Shown here piece after piece: positions 45,309-58,675 of a DNA stretch of 64,000 bases. The translations under genes and the position numbers were made by a program. The DNA lies in contig CATNEN010000005.1 of the NCBI GenBank assembly GCA_950097015.1, positions 5,261,501 through 5,325,500 of the forward strand, written 5' to 3'. The notes below the pieces were generated by a model. That model did not search any database. It saw only the letters and a list, made by a program, of their open reading frames with translations, and had not been told where the DNA came from. This DNA comes from Macrostomum hystrix. Its lineage: Eukaryota; Platyhelminthes; Macrostomidae. Each line of letters starts with the position of its first letter. Positions within the stretch are counted from its first letter, which is position 1.

Positions 45309-48300
45309 TTAGTTTCCGGTGCACTTGGCAGGCACGCGGACACTGATGCCCTCGATATTGCAGCGAGTCACATACTGGCGAGCGACGTCGCATGCATCAC
45401 GATCCTGGCGCTCCTGCCGACGGCACAGGCTTTTGTAGGGCTGAGCATCGATTGTTTCAAAGCAGTCAGATAGGGGAGAAGCATTGCGGCTGAACCAGTT
45501 GTTGCAGTCTCTGCTGTCGGTGTCAGTCTCCTCGTCAGTGATCCTGGTCTCGGACTCGATGGCAGCATCAGCTTCGCACTGGCCGGCTGTCCAGAAGTTA
45601 ATGTGTGTGCTGGCGCGGCCCTCCCTGATGTCGTTTGCGCGGCGACCATCGTTGCTGCCGGCCAGTCCGAGGACGCGGCCATTGTAGAGCGGATGAACAC
45701 TGACCAAGCAGGAATCGGCGCTGCGGCTGCAGCGCACCACCAAGGTGTTGGGCACCTTGCCGTGGAATTGTACAGTGGTCATGTCTCCTTCGCGCTTGGC
45801 ATCAACGGATTTATCATCTGACTGCTTCACAAGAGGCAGGCTCTCAGCTTTACCGTTCACTTTGACAGTGCCGTTGCGCTCAACGCTGATCTTAATTTTT
45901 CCGAAGCGGATCTTGAGGCTACCACGGACCAGGCGTTCTGGATCGGTCAAGTGTTTGTTGTACTCCTGCACAATGGAGAAAATGCCAGATTCGAAGTCGC
46001 GGGCAACCAAATAGGAGCACGGCCGCTTGTGACTCAATGTAACACCGTCGAATGTGATCAGACTGTTGTCTCCAGAGAGGATGGCTGTGCGGTGGTGGAT
46101 GGCAAGAAGGCTAGAAGCTGGATTCCAGACTCCCAGAGTCATTTTGACAACCGCTGAGAGAAGGCTCCGCTGAAGAGAACGCTGAGAGTTGGCAATGCGC
46201 TTCAAAACAATCTTGATAGCCCTGCCGGAAGGCCACCTAGTCATGTATTTGTATGCCATTTGGCCTTCGATCGCGCCTTCGATCGCGGCAAACGGCGCCT
46301 CTCCTCGCTGGCAGGCATCGTCGCAGACTGGGCGCCAGACAGTGTACCTGATCTGGCTGCCAAGGCGTGAAATGCCTTCTCGGATCTCGCCGTTTAGGAT
46401 TAACTGGGCGGTTTCAAGCAGGTAGCGCCAGGTGCTCAAGCTCTCCTCGGAGAATATGTAGCTAAGAAACTGGTTGGTCTGGGTGAAGGCATCACGCTCC
46501 GCAGGCGTAGCTCCAGTGTCGTACCAGACTCGCAGCTCCAGCATCAGGTTGTTGTAGAGGCTCCTGAACACCTGGATGTCGACGATGTGATTCATAACCA
46601 GGGGCAGGATATCATCAACAGCGAGCGGCTTTGCTCCAGCAACCATGGCGATTAGCATGGTGCGTGCCTTGGCCCACATCTTGGACGCGATATTCTTGGC
46701 AGCGTCTGAAACTGGTGCCAGACGGTCGAGGCACTCCTGAGCTTTTTCCAACCATCTCTGGACGATTCTCATGTAGGTGTCGATGGCCTCCATCGCATTA
46801 GCATTCCAGTAGTTGGCAAGGCTCTTCAACTGGTCGACATACTCTACGAGGCTGTCGATGACATCCTGAACAGGAATCTTGTTGTACAGACTGACGACAG
46901 CTTCCATAAACAGTTGACGCCACTCAGAAATTTTTTGCCAAATAGGGAGCAGGTCTAGACCTTCTTTCAGTTCAGCTAAGGCCTGTGCCACCGTGGCCAT
47001 GTATGCCCGAGCGTAGCGAGCTGCGTCTTCGCAGGCGCCGAGGATGCTGCCAAGGTAGAACTCGTCGCTGGCAAGAATGCGCAACACGTAGAGGTTCAAC
47101 TGGTCGAAATCGTTGGACGCCAGGTTGCGGAGCTCCTCGGCGATCCATGCGGAGTCCAAGTTGGCTGAGGCGCTACCAAAGAAGGGCGCCAGGCTCTCTT
47201 TAGCCTCTCTGATAGTCGGCAGGGCGGCGCTCCAGTTGTTGTACAGACTTCGCTTTATACTGCTGATGGCGGAATCCTTCAGAATAGAGGTGTTCGTTGA
47301 GGGATATTCATTAGATTGTAATGAGCTTAAAAATTACAAAATAAAATAATTTCTGCACGAATTTCTTTCACACTTACAGTTCTTTCTTGGCTGGGAGATC
47401 GCCAGTTAACTCTGAAGCTCCTATCAACCTGGCGGTACACTAGACCAAAGAAGACCAAGTGGCTGGGTACGCTGGTTGCATCGAGTAGATCGGGCTTCTG
47501 GCCAACCGTCATCTCTCCTAGAAAGATAGTGGCAGACAAATCCTGGTTTTGGGCGCTGATCTTTGCGCGCATCAGAACTTTGTCTGGTCTGTAGTTCGGA
47601 AGGCTCAGGTCGGTGTTGTGGTTGAAGCTTCCGCGTCCAGTGTCCAGCTTCATTGTGATCTTCTTTGTTGGAGCGCTTAAGGTCAGCTTGAGTCGGGCGG
47701 AATTTTTGTCGTTGGAAGAAACGAATGCGACTAGCTGGATTAGGTTCTTCTTATCAGTCTTGCACATCAGACTCAGAGAAGCTCCATGATCGCACTACAC
47801 AGATTGGAGGTGTGGCAATGACTATGAGTATCTCGCTATGGTTTTCATGAGCTAAAGTGGGTCGTATAATTACATGGACATAGTTCTTACCGATACTGTG
47901 ATCTCACGCATTGGGCGATAAACGAACTTGATGTTCTTCTCCAGAGAGCCGATTTTCCAGTTTATGTCACCGTCGATCTTGTACCAGTCGTAGTTGTCAG
48001 CCTCTTTGCGACCGCGAGCCGAGAAGCTCACTTTGTTATCATCGGCGCCGCTGACTTCAAACGACCACCGATCAACCTGATCCCGTTCCTCGTATCCATA
48101 TTCCGCCTTGACCTTTAGCACTTCGCTTTCCCCATTCTTGTGCTTCAGTTGAGCAGTATAGCCAGTCTCCTTGTACTCAACGCGAGCCTGCAGTTTCACA
48201 GGGTTGCGCAGGAAAGGTGCCTTCAACTCAAGCTCAGCCTCGATATCGGACCTTGTGTCTAGGCGAGTGTTCAGCTCGATAACCTTCTCGCTTGACTGAT

Positions 48301-51300
48301 CAGCGTCCCAGGCAATTGTGGTCTTCACGTTGGACTTCTTATCGGAAACCTCTGGCTGACAGATGGTGCGGATCTTCCTGGTGGGCAGGGCGACCTCCAA
48401 AGTGTACTTTGGCCTTTCGGACTCCAGAGATTCGGCCTTGTAGATGATGGTGGCTCCGTGGGACTGTCGCTTGTCTAGGTAGAACTCCAGAGTTACGAGA
48501 CTCTTACCAGCAGTCTCCTTGAACTCCTTGCCGATGAAAAACTGTCGATGGGGGCATTCAGTATCCAGCTTGAAGTCTGGAAGCAGAGCGTTCTGCTTTG
48601 CTGGGCTGTAAGTCAGCTTCATCGAATACTTCTGTCGGCTGTCGCCAAACTTGTCCAGAGAGAAGCTTAGCTTCAGCGGCTCGTCATCTCTAGCCAGCTC
48701 AAACTTCAGCTTGCTCTCCATCTTTCCTGTGACAGTTACGTCGATCATCTTCAGTGGTGTACCTTTCTCACCATCAATGCGCGCTTCCGCTTTAAATAGA
48801 TCTTCGCCATTAGTCTTGATGCTGTCCTTAAAGACGATGGTGTAGGCATCATCGCTGCCCACCATGCTGCTCTCCAGACGAGCCTCGATAGATCTGATCT
48901 GCCACAGCAGGTCAAACTTAGACGCCAGGCTAGTCTCAATATCGATATCAAAAGTCGGCTTCAGACTGTATTTGCGAGCGGTCAGCTGCCACGAAATTTG
49001 GTCAGTGTCATCTCCTAGACCGTACTTAATCTTCCATTGGTGACCCTCTGTCAGCTGCTGCATGGAGATCTTCACACGGACTGGCTGAACGATTGCTACG
49101 ATTGGCATTGACAGCTGAAGCAAAATCTCTTTCTTGTCTGAGTCCTCGCTACCGGACAGGATTCTGGGAATCTGAACCTCGAGATCCATGACATCCTCAA
49201 ACTTCAGCTGGAACTTTGGCTCCTTGAACGAGATCTTGAATTTGTTTCCGATCTTGCACTCAGTCTCGATCCTGCGAAGGTCCATGTCAACATCGATCTT
49301 CATCTCCCAGATCATCTCGTCGCTGGCGCTGACAATTTTGCTCTGAGTCTCGAATGATTTCGGGAAATTGGTCAAGTCGTGCCTGTAATACATAGTCTTA
49401 ACACCTAGGCTTGGAGCTTCGAAAGCAATGTTTAATATGCGGAGCGCAGACCTAACGCTGATAGTTAGCTTCATGGGGTATCGTGTGGTTGGCACCTGAA
49501 TATTATAGCCCGGCCACAGAGTCAGCTCCGTGTTCTTCTCAGCATTGGTCTCGTGGTTGACAGTCAGGTCGGCCGACGCATCACTGAGCTCGTGGAGTTT
49601 AATCCTTAAGGAGTTCGGACCAGAGAGCTTACCATAGTTGATCACAGCCTGCTTCGACTGCACTTTGACCTCGGCGATGCTCGCTTCACCATCGACTTCG
49701 ATCTCGATCTTGGCGCGAAAATCTTGCATGCTTTCGTACTTGCCACTCCACTTCAGCCGCAGGGGTTTGCTGCTGTCGGTAGTCAGGGTCACCTGGATGT
49801 CACCAGTTGGGGTAGTGACAAGAGCAGACTCCCGACCGAAAGCGTTGACTTTGCCTGACTTGAGCCTTCCATCTTCTTGCTCCCAGTTAGCAGTGATGGG
49901 CTCGAGCATGTTGGCAAGCTTAAAAGATGACTGCCACTCACACTTGCTTGACTGGTCAAGCTTTTTGTAACCAGCGCGCAGTTCAGCTCGCGCCGTCTCA
50001 CCCAGGAAAAACCGCAGATCACTTTGCAGCAGGACATCGCCCTTGAAGCCACCGGGAGTTTCGTTTTGAGTGTAGGCCCAATCAATCAGCTTCTGAGTGT
50101 TTCCGTTCCATCGGAAGGCGGCAAGAATCTGCTTCTTGGTTGGCTTCTGCTCGATTCGGAATGTGACTTTTTGCAGCCGCGAGAATGTCATGTCCATGTC
50201 CAATCCAAGCTGGAACTGGGCGGACTGCATAGGGTAGGTCATGTTAGCTTGTACAACGATTATATCGCGGTTTTCATTTGAGCAGAAAGAACACTTGACG
50301 CGGAAGTTGGTCATCTTGGTGCCGTAGGGCAGATCGTGAAAATCAAAGCTTGCGGCGACCTCCTTGTCGTTATACTCGATGCCTGCGAACGCGTTCTTGT
50401 TGTCCACTTCAGCTCGAGCGCCATATTTAACTTCCCAGCCGCTGTAGTCTTTGGCCTTTACTTTGACTTCCGCCTTGAATGGCCAGTAGTTGAGAGTGCT
50501 AGTAAAAAAGAGCATGTGCTCCTTGCTGGCAGTACGATCCGGACAACTGGCCGAGTAAACAATCTGGAACTCCATTCCTGGCTTTTTTATCACCATAAGC
50601 TCGTGCTCGAACTTCTTGTTGCTGGTTAGACGTTCAAGGCCTTCGAATTCAGCGATTCCAGTCAAACCGAACATGAAGCTGTAAGAAGGCGAGTTTCGGT
50701 CGATTGTCACCGTACCGGTGTTCTTGATCTGCATACGCTTTGATAGACTGACAAGCTTGATGATGACATTGTATTCGACTGTCCCGGCAACGTTGCTATT
50801 CATTCCGATCTTAAATCCGGCTTCTTGTAGAAGCGGGTGTCCTGTCTTCAGGTCGGCCATAATGACGCCATTCTCGACCTTCAGCTTGGCATCGAAAAGC
50901 TTTGTGCCGTCAATCTCAATCATAGACTCGACTTGAAGGCCACTTACCATGTTGAAGTCGGTTTTCATCGACTTAAATGGCAGAATTCCAAAGTCACCGT
51001 CCATCTTCAGCTCCGCAGCCTTCTGCTTTGCGGACGACTTCAGCTGAAGGCGCAGCATGGTTTCAGGAATGTTCAGAGTGACGATCCAATAGTCGGCATC
51101 CGTGCTCGCAATCGTGATGTTCAGATTGGAGTCCAATCGCATCCGGTTGATCTGGCCTTCCAGCTTAAGCAGTGCTTCTCTCTTTTGGGTCCGCTCTGTT
51201 GTGTACTCTACACCAGAAGCAACATTCATATTGACGTTGTGCCATCCCCATGAGTCCATCGATTCGATTTTCAGACTGCCCGTATTCTGCTGCATCCAGT

Positions 51301-54300
51301 TCTCCATATTCATCGTAGCTTCAGTCTTAACATTCTGATAATTGTAGTTTACTTCAATCTTGATTTTAGTTTGTCTTGCGTCACTCTTCCTTGAGACGGT
51401 CATGCCATACTTCATCGGGCTCACGGATTCTTGGCTGATTTGTACCTGATGCTTCCAGATTACACCTGCATCAGTTCTCAGCTTGATAACGTTCTCAACG
51501 AGAGCCTGTTGACTGGCAGTCGGACCCGTTAGTTGGGACTTGTGCTCGAACTTCATATCCCATAGAAGGTTAGCCAGCAGTTGCAGGCTTTTACCAATCT
51601 TGAATTTGCCTGTCACCAGGCGCTCTTGATAGGTCATGAACTCAGCCATGTTCAAGAGCGACTGCTGGTCGATTTTAGCGCTGTTATCCATGCTATAAGT
51701 CTCCGATTGGGTCTCCACAGTCATCGAGTGCTTCAGCTCGTGGTCTTGTTCCTGGCCCACCTGTTTCAAGCGCAGACTGTGTCTGCAGCCCAGCACCTTT
51801 ACTGTGTTTTTCTCGACAATGACGTCCGCATTCAAAACTCCCTCTTCTGGTCTGGCTAGGCCGCTCTTGATCTGCAGCTTGTTTTCTTGAGAGTCCTGAA
51901 GGAAGAGCTCATGCCTGATGGCATCGATGCCTTCATGTTTCTTCAGCTTGCTATCCAGATGGAAGTAGATGTAGTCGTTGTACTCGAGCTTAGCGACCTG
52001 TTCACTCTGCCACTTTTCGCCGTTCAGAGCGTGCTTCAGGTTAACTGAATAGCTCTTGCTTCCAAGTTGAGCCTTGATTTTTAGTTGGACTGCCTGCTTA
52101 GCTAGGGTCCACTTGCTCCAGGGCAGGTGTCGCAGCTCAGCTTGATAGTTGGCGCTCTGATCCTGTGGAAAGAAATCGCTCAAATCTTAAGTTTTTTAAC
52201 TGAAAGTCTTCCTCTATGACTATAAACACATGCATAAATACATCGGATATAGAAGCAATAAATTCCTCTCTACTCACATCAAACTTGATTCCGTAACTAA
52301 CAGAGTACTTGTACTGCTTGCCGAAGCCGTCAGTAGCGTTCGTGAATTGTCCAATCTCGATCTTAACCTTCTCCACCTTGGCGGTAACCGATCTGCCCTC
52401 CCTAACGTAGACTAGATTGCCGTCGCCAGAAATTTCAGTCTTCTGGCTGCTCTCGACCGCCTTCATGCCAAAGCGCACATCAAAGTCCACGGGAGACTTA
52501 GTCATCTCGCTGCCGTACTGAAGCTTGTGGCTGATGGTGGCGCTGTACTGTGTGCCATCAGCTTCAAGCCTGCGAATCAGCTTCGAGTGCAGGCTATGCA
52601 TCAGATTCTTGCCGAGGGGATTCTCTAGAGCGAAATCGTAGAGGAAGATAGTAGAAGTGTCGGCTCTAGCCTCGGCTGAGTCTCTGTATTGAACCCTGTA
52701 GCGCATGGATGTTTTATCGCCCTTTTGAGTCTTGTACTGAGAGCTCATCTGCCAGAAGAAGTTTGACTCCACCAGCTTAAGGTCGTACTCAAGGCTCAGT
52801 TCGTTTTCAGTGTGCATCTTGACTCCCAGCTTGGTTGTAGCGATCGGCAGCAGCACAGGAGTGAAGCCAGTCAGCTTGTGCTCAAGGGAAACCTTCACTT
52901 TCTGCTCCGTTCTGTCCTTGGGGTAGAACTCTCCCTCGATTCTGTAAAAAAAGTAGTTTGCTTCTGATTAACCAGAACCTTAAATATAATAAACAATGTT
53001 AACAAATAATAAAGTAAAACTTACACAAGTCCTTTCTCTGAATCTGGCCGAACGGAACCTGTTGCGACGTACTTCACGGAGCCAATCTGGGCCTCAGTAT
53101 TCACCTCCTTGCCGGCACCTGACTGGGTGAAGTTCGAATCGATGATGATTGGGAAGATTGGATTCTGCAGCTCGAACTTGTAGTTGGTCTTGTCGCTGAG
53201 CTTGATCGACTGGATGTTTAACTTCAGTAGGCGCTCCTTCGATTTCCGATCACCAATCAGAAGCTGCAGCTGCTTCTCGTCGCGCTCGTTCTTCCACTTA
53301 AAGCCAGCCTCGAAGGCACCAAAATCGTCGCCCTTCTCTAGATAAAGCTCGTAGCTGCTGGGGCACTGGAAGATTTTGCACGGGCTTGTCTGGCAGTTGG
53401 GAAGGCTCTCGGTCTTGTAGCAGATCTTGTGTCCGCCAAGCTTCTTGGCGAGGCCTTCGATGCACTTCTCGCTCTGCACGCTGGCCTGCTGCGGAGTCAA
53501 AGGCTTTTCTGTGTGCACTTTGCCGGCGTTGTGCTGGAAGAATTTCACCTCAGTCTTGACGTCAGCAAGACTCTGTTTCTTCTTTAGGGGCTCAATCTTG
53601 ACCAGCAGCTGACGATCGGATGTTTCGGCCAAGCTGTTTTTCAAGCTGAGGCGCAGGCCGGTGCTAGTGACGAAGCTGGTGCTGGACTGGATGCCAGCGC
53701 GCTCAAAGACGGCGTCGACAGCGACGGTGCGCAGCATTTGAACTGCGGCAGTTGGCTGCAGTTCCAGTTCAGCCTGGAAACCCGCCCTCTCGCTTATGCT
53801 CATTTCGGTGCGAACATTCGTGATGTAGTGCGCCTCCTGCTTCACCAGGATGGGCAAGCCAGCGGTGGTTGGGATGGACAGGGTGGTCTCTAGCAGAGTG
53901 CCAGCCGAAGCGCCAGCCTTGTTGGCCGCGGGGATGGAGCTGCTCACCTGTCTGCTGGCGATCAGCGAAGGCAGGGACGCCAGAATGCCACCACTGAGAT
54001 CGGTGTGCGAAAACTCCACTCCGTATTTTCGAAAAAATAGATCGATGCGCGGCTCATTTGGTGTCCGGTCAAGGATACGCTGCTCCTCAGAGAGTTCAGA
54101 AGTCGAAGAAGGCTCAACTGACGACTCGCGAGTCGAGCCAAACTTCTTTGTGATGAGACTGTACGTCTGCTCAATTAGCTTCTCGAGACCCTGCATGCGA
54201 ACTCCAACTTCCATCAGGTTGATTGACTGTCCCTGGCCAGGCAGGTTTACTGTCAGATTCAGGCCGATGTATCGCGGAATGGCAGACTGAGCGGAGAATA

Positions 54301-56717
54301 CGATTGGTACCTCGGCCTGAGCTCCGGCCTCGAGTGCTGGGCTGTAATACTGACCTCTCAGGACGTTGGAATACTGACTACGGCTGAGCTTCTTCAGTTC
54401 GCCTGCGATTTTTGCGCTCCGTAGAACTGGCGACATTTGTCGGGCATCCTGGCCCTGCAGATTCTGCAGGTGACTGTAGACAAACATCTGCACCTGCCGA
54501 TCAGCATCTTTGTCGTTCAGCAGGCGAATGACAGCATCGCGCAGAAGTGGCCAGTTGCTGAAGCCGTGTCGTGCCAGACTCTGATAGGCCGCAATTCTCA
54601 GCTCAGCGTCCTGACCATCGTCCAGCATTAGCTCGATCAACTGACCCTGGGCGCCCGTCGAAAAGTTGGCAAATCGGCGCAGCGAATGCAGGGCGAACGC
54701 GCGGTAGACAGTGGGAAGGCGCTGATTTTTGGCGCACTGGATGAGCGGGCTGGCGCCACCGTTCATGCGGCCCATGTTGCCAATAGCCAGCAGGGCAACG
54801 AAGGCGTTGTCTGACTCAGCGCCGCTGAGTTTATCGCACGCTGGGCCCATCGACTCAGCGAAGTAGTCGATGACAGCTTTAACTCGAGAGTCGGACTCGC
54901 AGTTTGGCAGTTCCTGACAGATTTTGTGCACAACGGCGGACAGAGCTAGTGGCTCGTCGCGGTTGACGCCAGTGATAATGGCTTGGTCCTGGTTGCGGAG
55001 GTCCCTGACGTACTTCTACAAATAGTTTGGATTTAATAAAAATGCTAGAATTTTTTGTGTAAGCGCAGTCGAAAGCTAAATTTGGAATCAAGTGAAAAAA
55101 TGATTACCAGCAGCTCGGGAAGGATTTCCGGTGTGGGATGCTGCATTAGAGCGATTCCGTTGACTAGCCAGTCATTGCGGCCATCGGCGCCGTCCTCGGA
55201 TTTGCTCAGCTCGTCAATGATGAAGGCGACGCTCTGCTTGGTACCAACTGTCGGAATGGCGGAGCGCATGATGACCAGCATTAGGGGGTTCTCGCTGCAG
55301 TACCGGCCAGATCGCACCTGCTGGTAGAGCTCGGCTAGGTGCCGCTGCTCAGTGATGCCACGCATGTACTTGATCAAGTCAGAGTATTTTCTTGGCACAT
55401 CGCGGCTCATGGCCTGGTTTTTCGTGATCTGGCAGAGCTCCTCTAGCGTCTGGTTGGCCTTAGCCTTGTACTCGGTCGAGGTCTGGGCTCCGTGAGTCCT
55501 TTCAAGACACTCGTTTGCACTGTTGAAAAAGTCTTCATCTAGCCAAGCGCTGGCCTTCTGGCACTGTTCGGCTGTCTTGTGTCCATGACGCAGGTCTGTC
55601 CTCTTGCTGACTTCGTGCAGGGCGGTGACTAGGCCGCTCTCCTGCCTCTTCAGAGTCAAGCTAGTCACAGTGCGAATCTTCTCCTCGACGCTGTCAGCCT
55701 GGTGGCGCATGCTCTGGCGTTGCTCCTCGTGGCAGCTGGTGGACTTGACAATGTCTCGCTCAGGATCAACTTCAATGCGGCAAGTCACGCTGCCCTTGGT
55801 AATTGGGCGCTTAGACTGAATGACCTGTTCAGTTTCAAGCAGTTAGTCCAGTTAGTTTGTATTTCTCTTTTAAGTACGAGTATATCCGCTATATTTCAAA
55901 AACTTACCTCATCTTCGAAGGACTTCACGCCGAGCAGTGGGTAGGCCTGGTAGTTAAGTTTGCACTTAGACAGATCCTTGGTCTTGATGAGGGTGTTGGG
56001 TCCGTCGGGCGTGTACTCAGTCCAGCAGTCGCCAAGGATGTCGCGCTCCTCAAGCTCTTTCTCCTGGCCTCGCTGCTCGGTGGACACCTGTAGCTGTGAC
56101 AGCAGGCCACGCTTCAGGTTCAGACTGGCCCGAGTCTCCTCAGAGCCGGGGCACAGCTCCACGATGCGACCATTGTCGAACGCGAAGCGCAATGGGGCAC
56201 GCAGACCGGCGAGGACCTTGGCCGGCGGATCGCGCGGACTCAGCTCGCTGGCATCACCCACATCTCCAACCTGGGCGTTCTTGACCTCGACGGTGAGGGC
56301 CATCTCGCATTCGCTGTGGACCTCCACCTTGGCTTGGCCGTTGATTCGGAGGCGACTTGCCTGGCTGGGGTTGAGATCAGAGGACAGCTCGACCGACTGG
56401 TCGAAGTCGTAGGTGTACACGTTGCCAGCCTGATAGCCGGACCAGAAGGTGCGGGACAGGCACGAGACTGAGCAGCTACTGCTCAGGGGACGCGGGGGAC
56501 CTATAATTTGCGGCGTTTACTGATAGATCATGCATGATCTTCATGATAATGAACCGAATTTAATTGGGACAGAAATTCGACTGCTGTTAATATTCGATCA
56601 TTTATTTAGTCAATGCTGCTAAAAACGAACAGGGCAATACCGAAAAATCAATCCCCACTTACGCGCTTGCACAGCTGCAAACAGGCAGCAAGCTGCAATG
56701 AGCAGCTTCAGATTCAT
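45309..56717 (-). CDS. Apolipophorin-like large lipid transfer protein with C-terminal VWF-D domain
   Basis: Secreted lipoprotein scaffold of the large lipid transfer protein family (apolipophorin, apoB, vitellogenin), which packages and carries lipid in body fluid. Eight minus-strand exons join in frame: 56717-56663, 56500-55908, 55824-55108, 55015-53025, 52941-52278, 52162-47891, 47794-47378 and 47276-45309, about 3,558 residues. Residues 1-18 form a signal peptide (MNLKLLIAACCLFAAVQA). The Cys-containing start followed by FWSGYQAGNVYTYDF, and later YQQVRSGRYCSENPL and LVNGIALMQHPTPEIL, are typical of the N-terminal lipoprotein module with its helical part. A long beta-rich middle follows. 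A VWF-D-like domain lies at about 3305-3465 (FDGVTLSHKRPCSYL to VLGLAGSNDGRRANDI), then a Cys-rich tail. The length and VWF-D domain favour apolipophorin over vitellogenin (usually shorter), but yolk use is not excluded. Introns are 83-115 nt except the first, about 162 nt. Confidence 0.9.
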
Positions 56718-56863
56718 GCTGTCGGTGTGGCAGGGGCCGGCTGTAGCTCCTGTGTAGATGCTTTCGTCGCTCGAATTGGTAGCAGTCTTGTTTAGCTCTA
56801 ATTGAGCGCAGTTGTGTGCCAAATGATGGCGTTGTTGAAGGGAAAAGTGAAATTTTCTTACTA

Positions 56864-56872
56864 CTTATATAG
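56864..56872 (-). promoter_or_regulatory. TATA box of the lipid transfer protein gene
   Basis: The minus strand reads CTATATAAG about 150 nt before the ATG at 56717, predicting a leader of about 120 nt. Confidence 0.6.
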
Positions 56873-58675
56873 CTGTCGGCTGGGGGATTGCGCAGGTCCA
56901 AAGTCAGAGCTCGCAGCATTCAAGTGACGACTGGCACCGCGTCAGCATAATTTCTCTATTGGTCCGCACACCTGAGATAAGCTGCTGCTTCGCGGCTGTC
57001 TAATAGATCGGACGCACACTCCCCCCTCACAGAGTGTGTATGCACGCTGAACTTTTAGAGTGCTCCGAAGACCATTCAAGTCCAACTTTTATCGCCAATA
57101 ACTTCAGACAACATGCTGAAGTCATACGTTTTCCTATCTTTTTGTTAAGTTACGCCACCCCTCGATAGTTTTAAGCTTGATAAACAGTTATTGCAGTGCG
57201 GCTGCACTGTTGTTGTGCCAGTGGAACACGCACCGAAGCTTGGTGGCGAAAGCGAAATAGACAGAAAAAGACTTTCTGTCAGCAGTTTTGCAATCAGCAG
57301 AGACAGTCCCACAGGTTGTCCCAACTTGCCTTCTAATCTGTTACGTTGTTCCTAAATTTGTCTACTTTTTTTCAGAGCTGCTTTGATGTGTGACGGAATT
57401 TTGCTGGCAGCAGCGCAAATTGCAGCCTGTACAGCCACCTCTAAGCTGACGCCATGAAAGCTCAGTTTTCGCTTTTCGTATATCTTGGAAATTTAATCTA
57501 ATTTTCTTAGAGCAACTGCAACTGCGCCGTAACCAGTTTATTGTTGTTGTCCTTCCTACAGTTTATATTGATTTCTGATGCCTATTAGAAGTTTGCGTAC
57601 ACTTTCAAACTACGCAAGCGAACTTTGACCTCCATTTTACGCAACGCAGCCAGGAACACAAATCCGATCCGAAATCCGAACACAAATTTTTTTTATTGCT
57701 TCGAACGCTAAGGGCATTGTTTGCAGCATCTGCTTCAAGAGAAGAAGGAGGATTAACAGTTTTTTTCTTGCATTTAAATTGTGAAGATAGTACACACAGA
57801 TATACATATCGATAGGTTTACGGTGCTAAAAGGAAGGCGTTGGAATTGCATAACAAAACGCCGAGAAAGAGTTCTGTTTTCGTCTTTTTTCAACATAAAA
57901 TTTTACTCGTCCCGAAGAAAACATAAACCTATAAGCAAAACAGTTTTTTCTTTACAGATCAATGCAGAAAACGCTTGCTTGTAGCAAACATGGATAGCTG
58001 AATCACTTGCCAGCGTGAATGCATGGCCCATTCACTGTACAGTGTACAGAGAACTTTATAGAAATACAATGCAATTTTATTGTGCCACCGCAAACCGCAA
58101 AATTTTAACAGGCACTGTGTCGCAATATTAAAAAAGCACAGACAATAGTTGCAGCTCGATAGTAAACTTAATTTCAAACAGTTCTTTATAGCTCGAGAAA
58201 AAATATTTCGATTGGTCTAATCAGAGAGGCAGAATGGGACAGTTTTAAGACATTTTATTTATTAGTCGCGTCGTTTACAGACTAAAACACAGGACATGAC
58301 CTCTTAACGTACCAACCTATACGCTCGTATAACAAAAGTTTAATAAAGAACATAGTGTCCATATATTGTCAGGCACAATTAAATCATATGCTATCATGTC
58401 ATACTGCAAGTATAAACATATAACTTTTGGCGTAAAAAATCTACACATTAGCTCACATGTGCTCGACATGTGAGCACGTGAAACGATCTTCACTAGCAAT
58501 ACGTATTAGCCTTGCTCCAGATCAAACCTTTGTAAAAAAGCGAATGGGAATGCGATGTTAATATTCAATTTCAAATGTTTTAGCTTCTGCTTCCGATATT
58601 CCTTTGTAATTAAATAGTTGTTATTTGTTTTGATACAAATCAGTCAGTTTTATTTCATCCCGGCGTTCTCGACAT
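56873..58675. other. Intergenic DNA between ror and the lipid transfer gene
   Basis: Presumably upstream control of the lipid transfer gene and the 3' side of ror. Small frames at 57781-58499 show no family features. Confidence 0.45.
58649..58654 (-). terminator. Candidate polyadenylation signal of ror
   Basis: AATAAA on the minus strand, only about 22 nt after the ror stop, so the 3' untranslated region may be very short or another signal may be used. Confidence 0.35.

Noticed and set aside
47327-47377. Extension of the lipid transfer exon to the TAA at 47327
   Set aside because: A donor ACT/GTAAGT at 47378/47377 and a phase-0 acceptor at 47277 join the reading frames cleanly.
45309-56717. 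Vitellogenin as the primary call
   Set aside because: About 3,558 residues with a C-terminal VWF-D domain and an apolipophorin-like N-terminal start fit apolipophorin better; vitellogenins are usually shorter. Not fully excluded.
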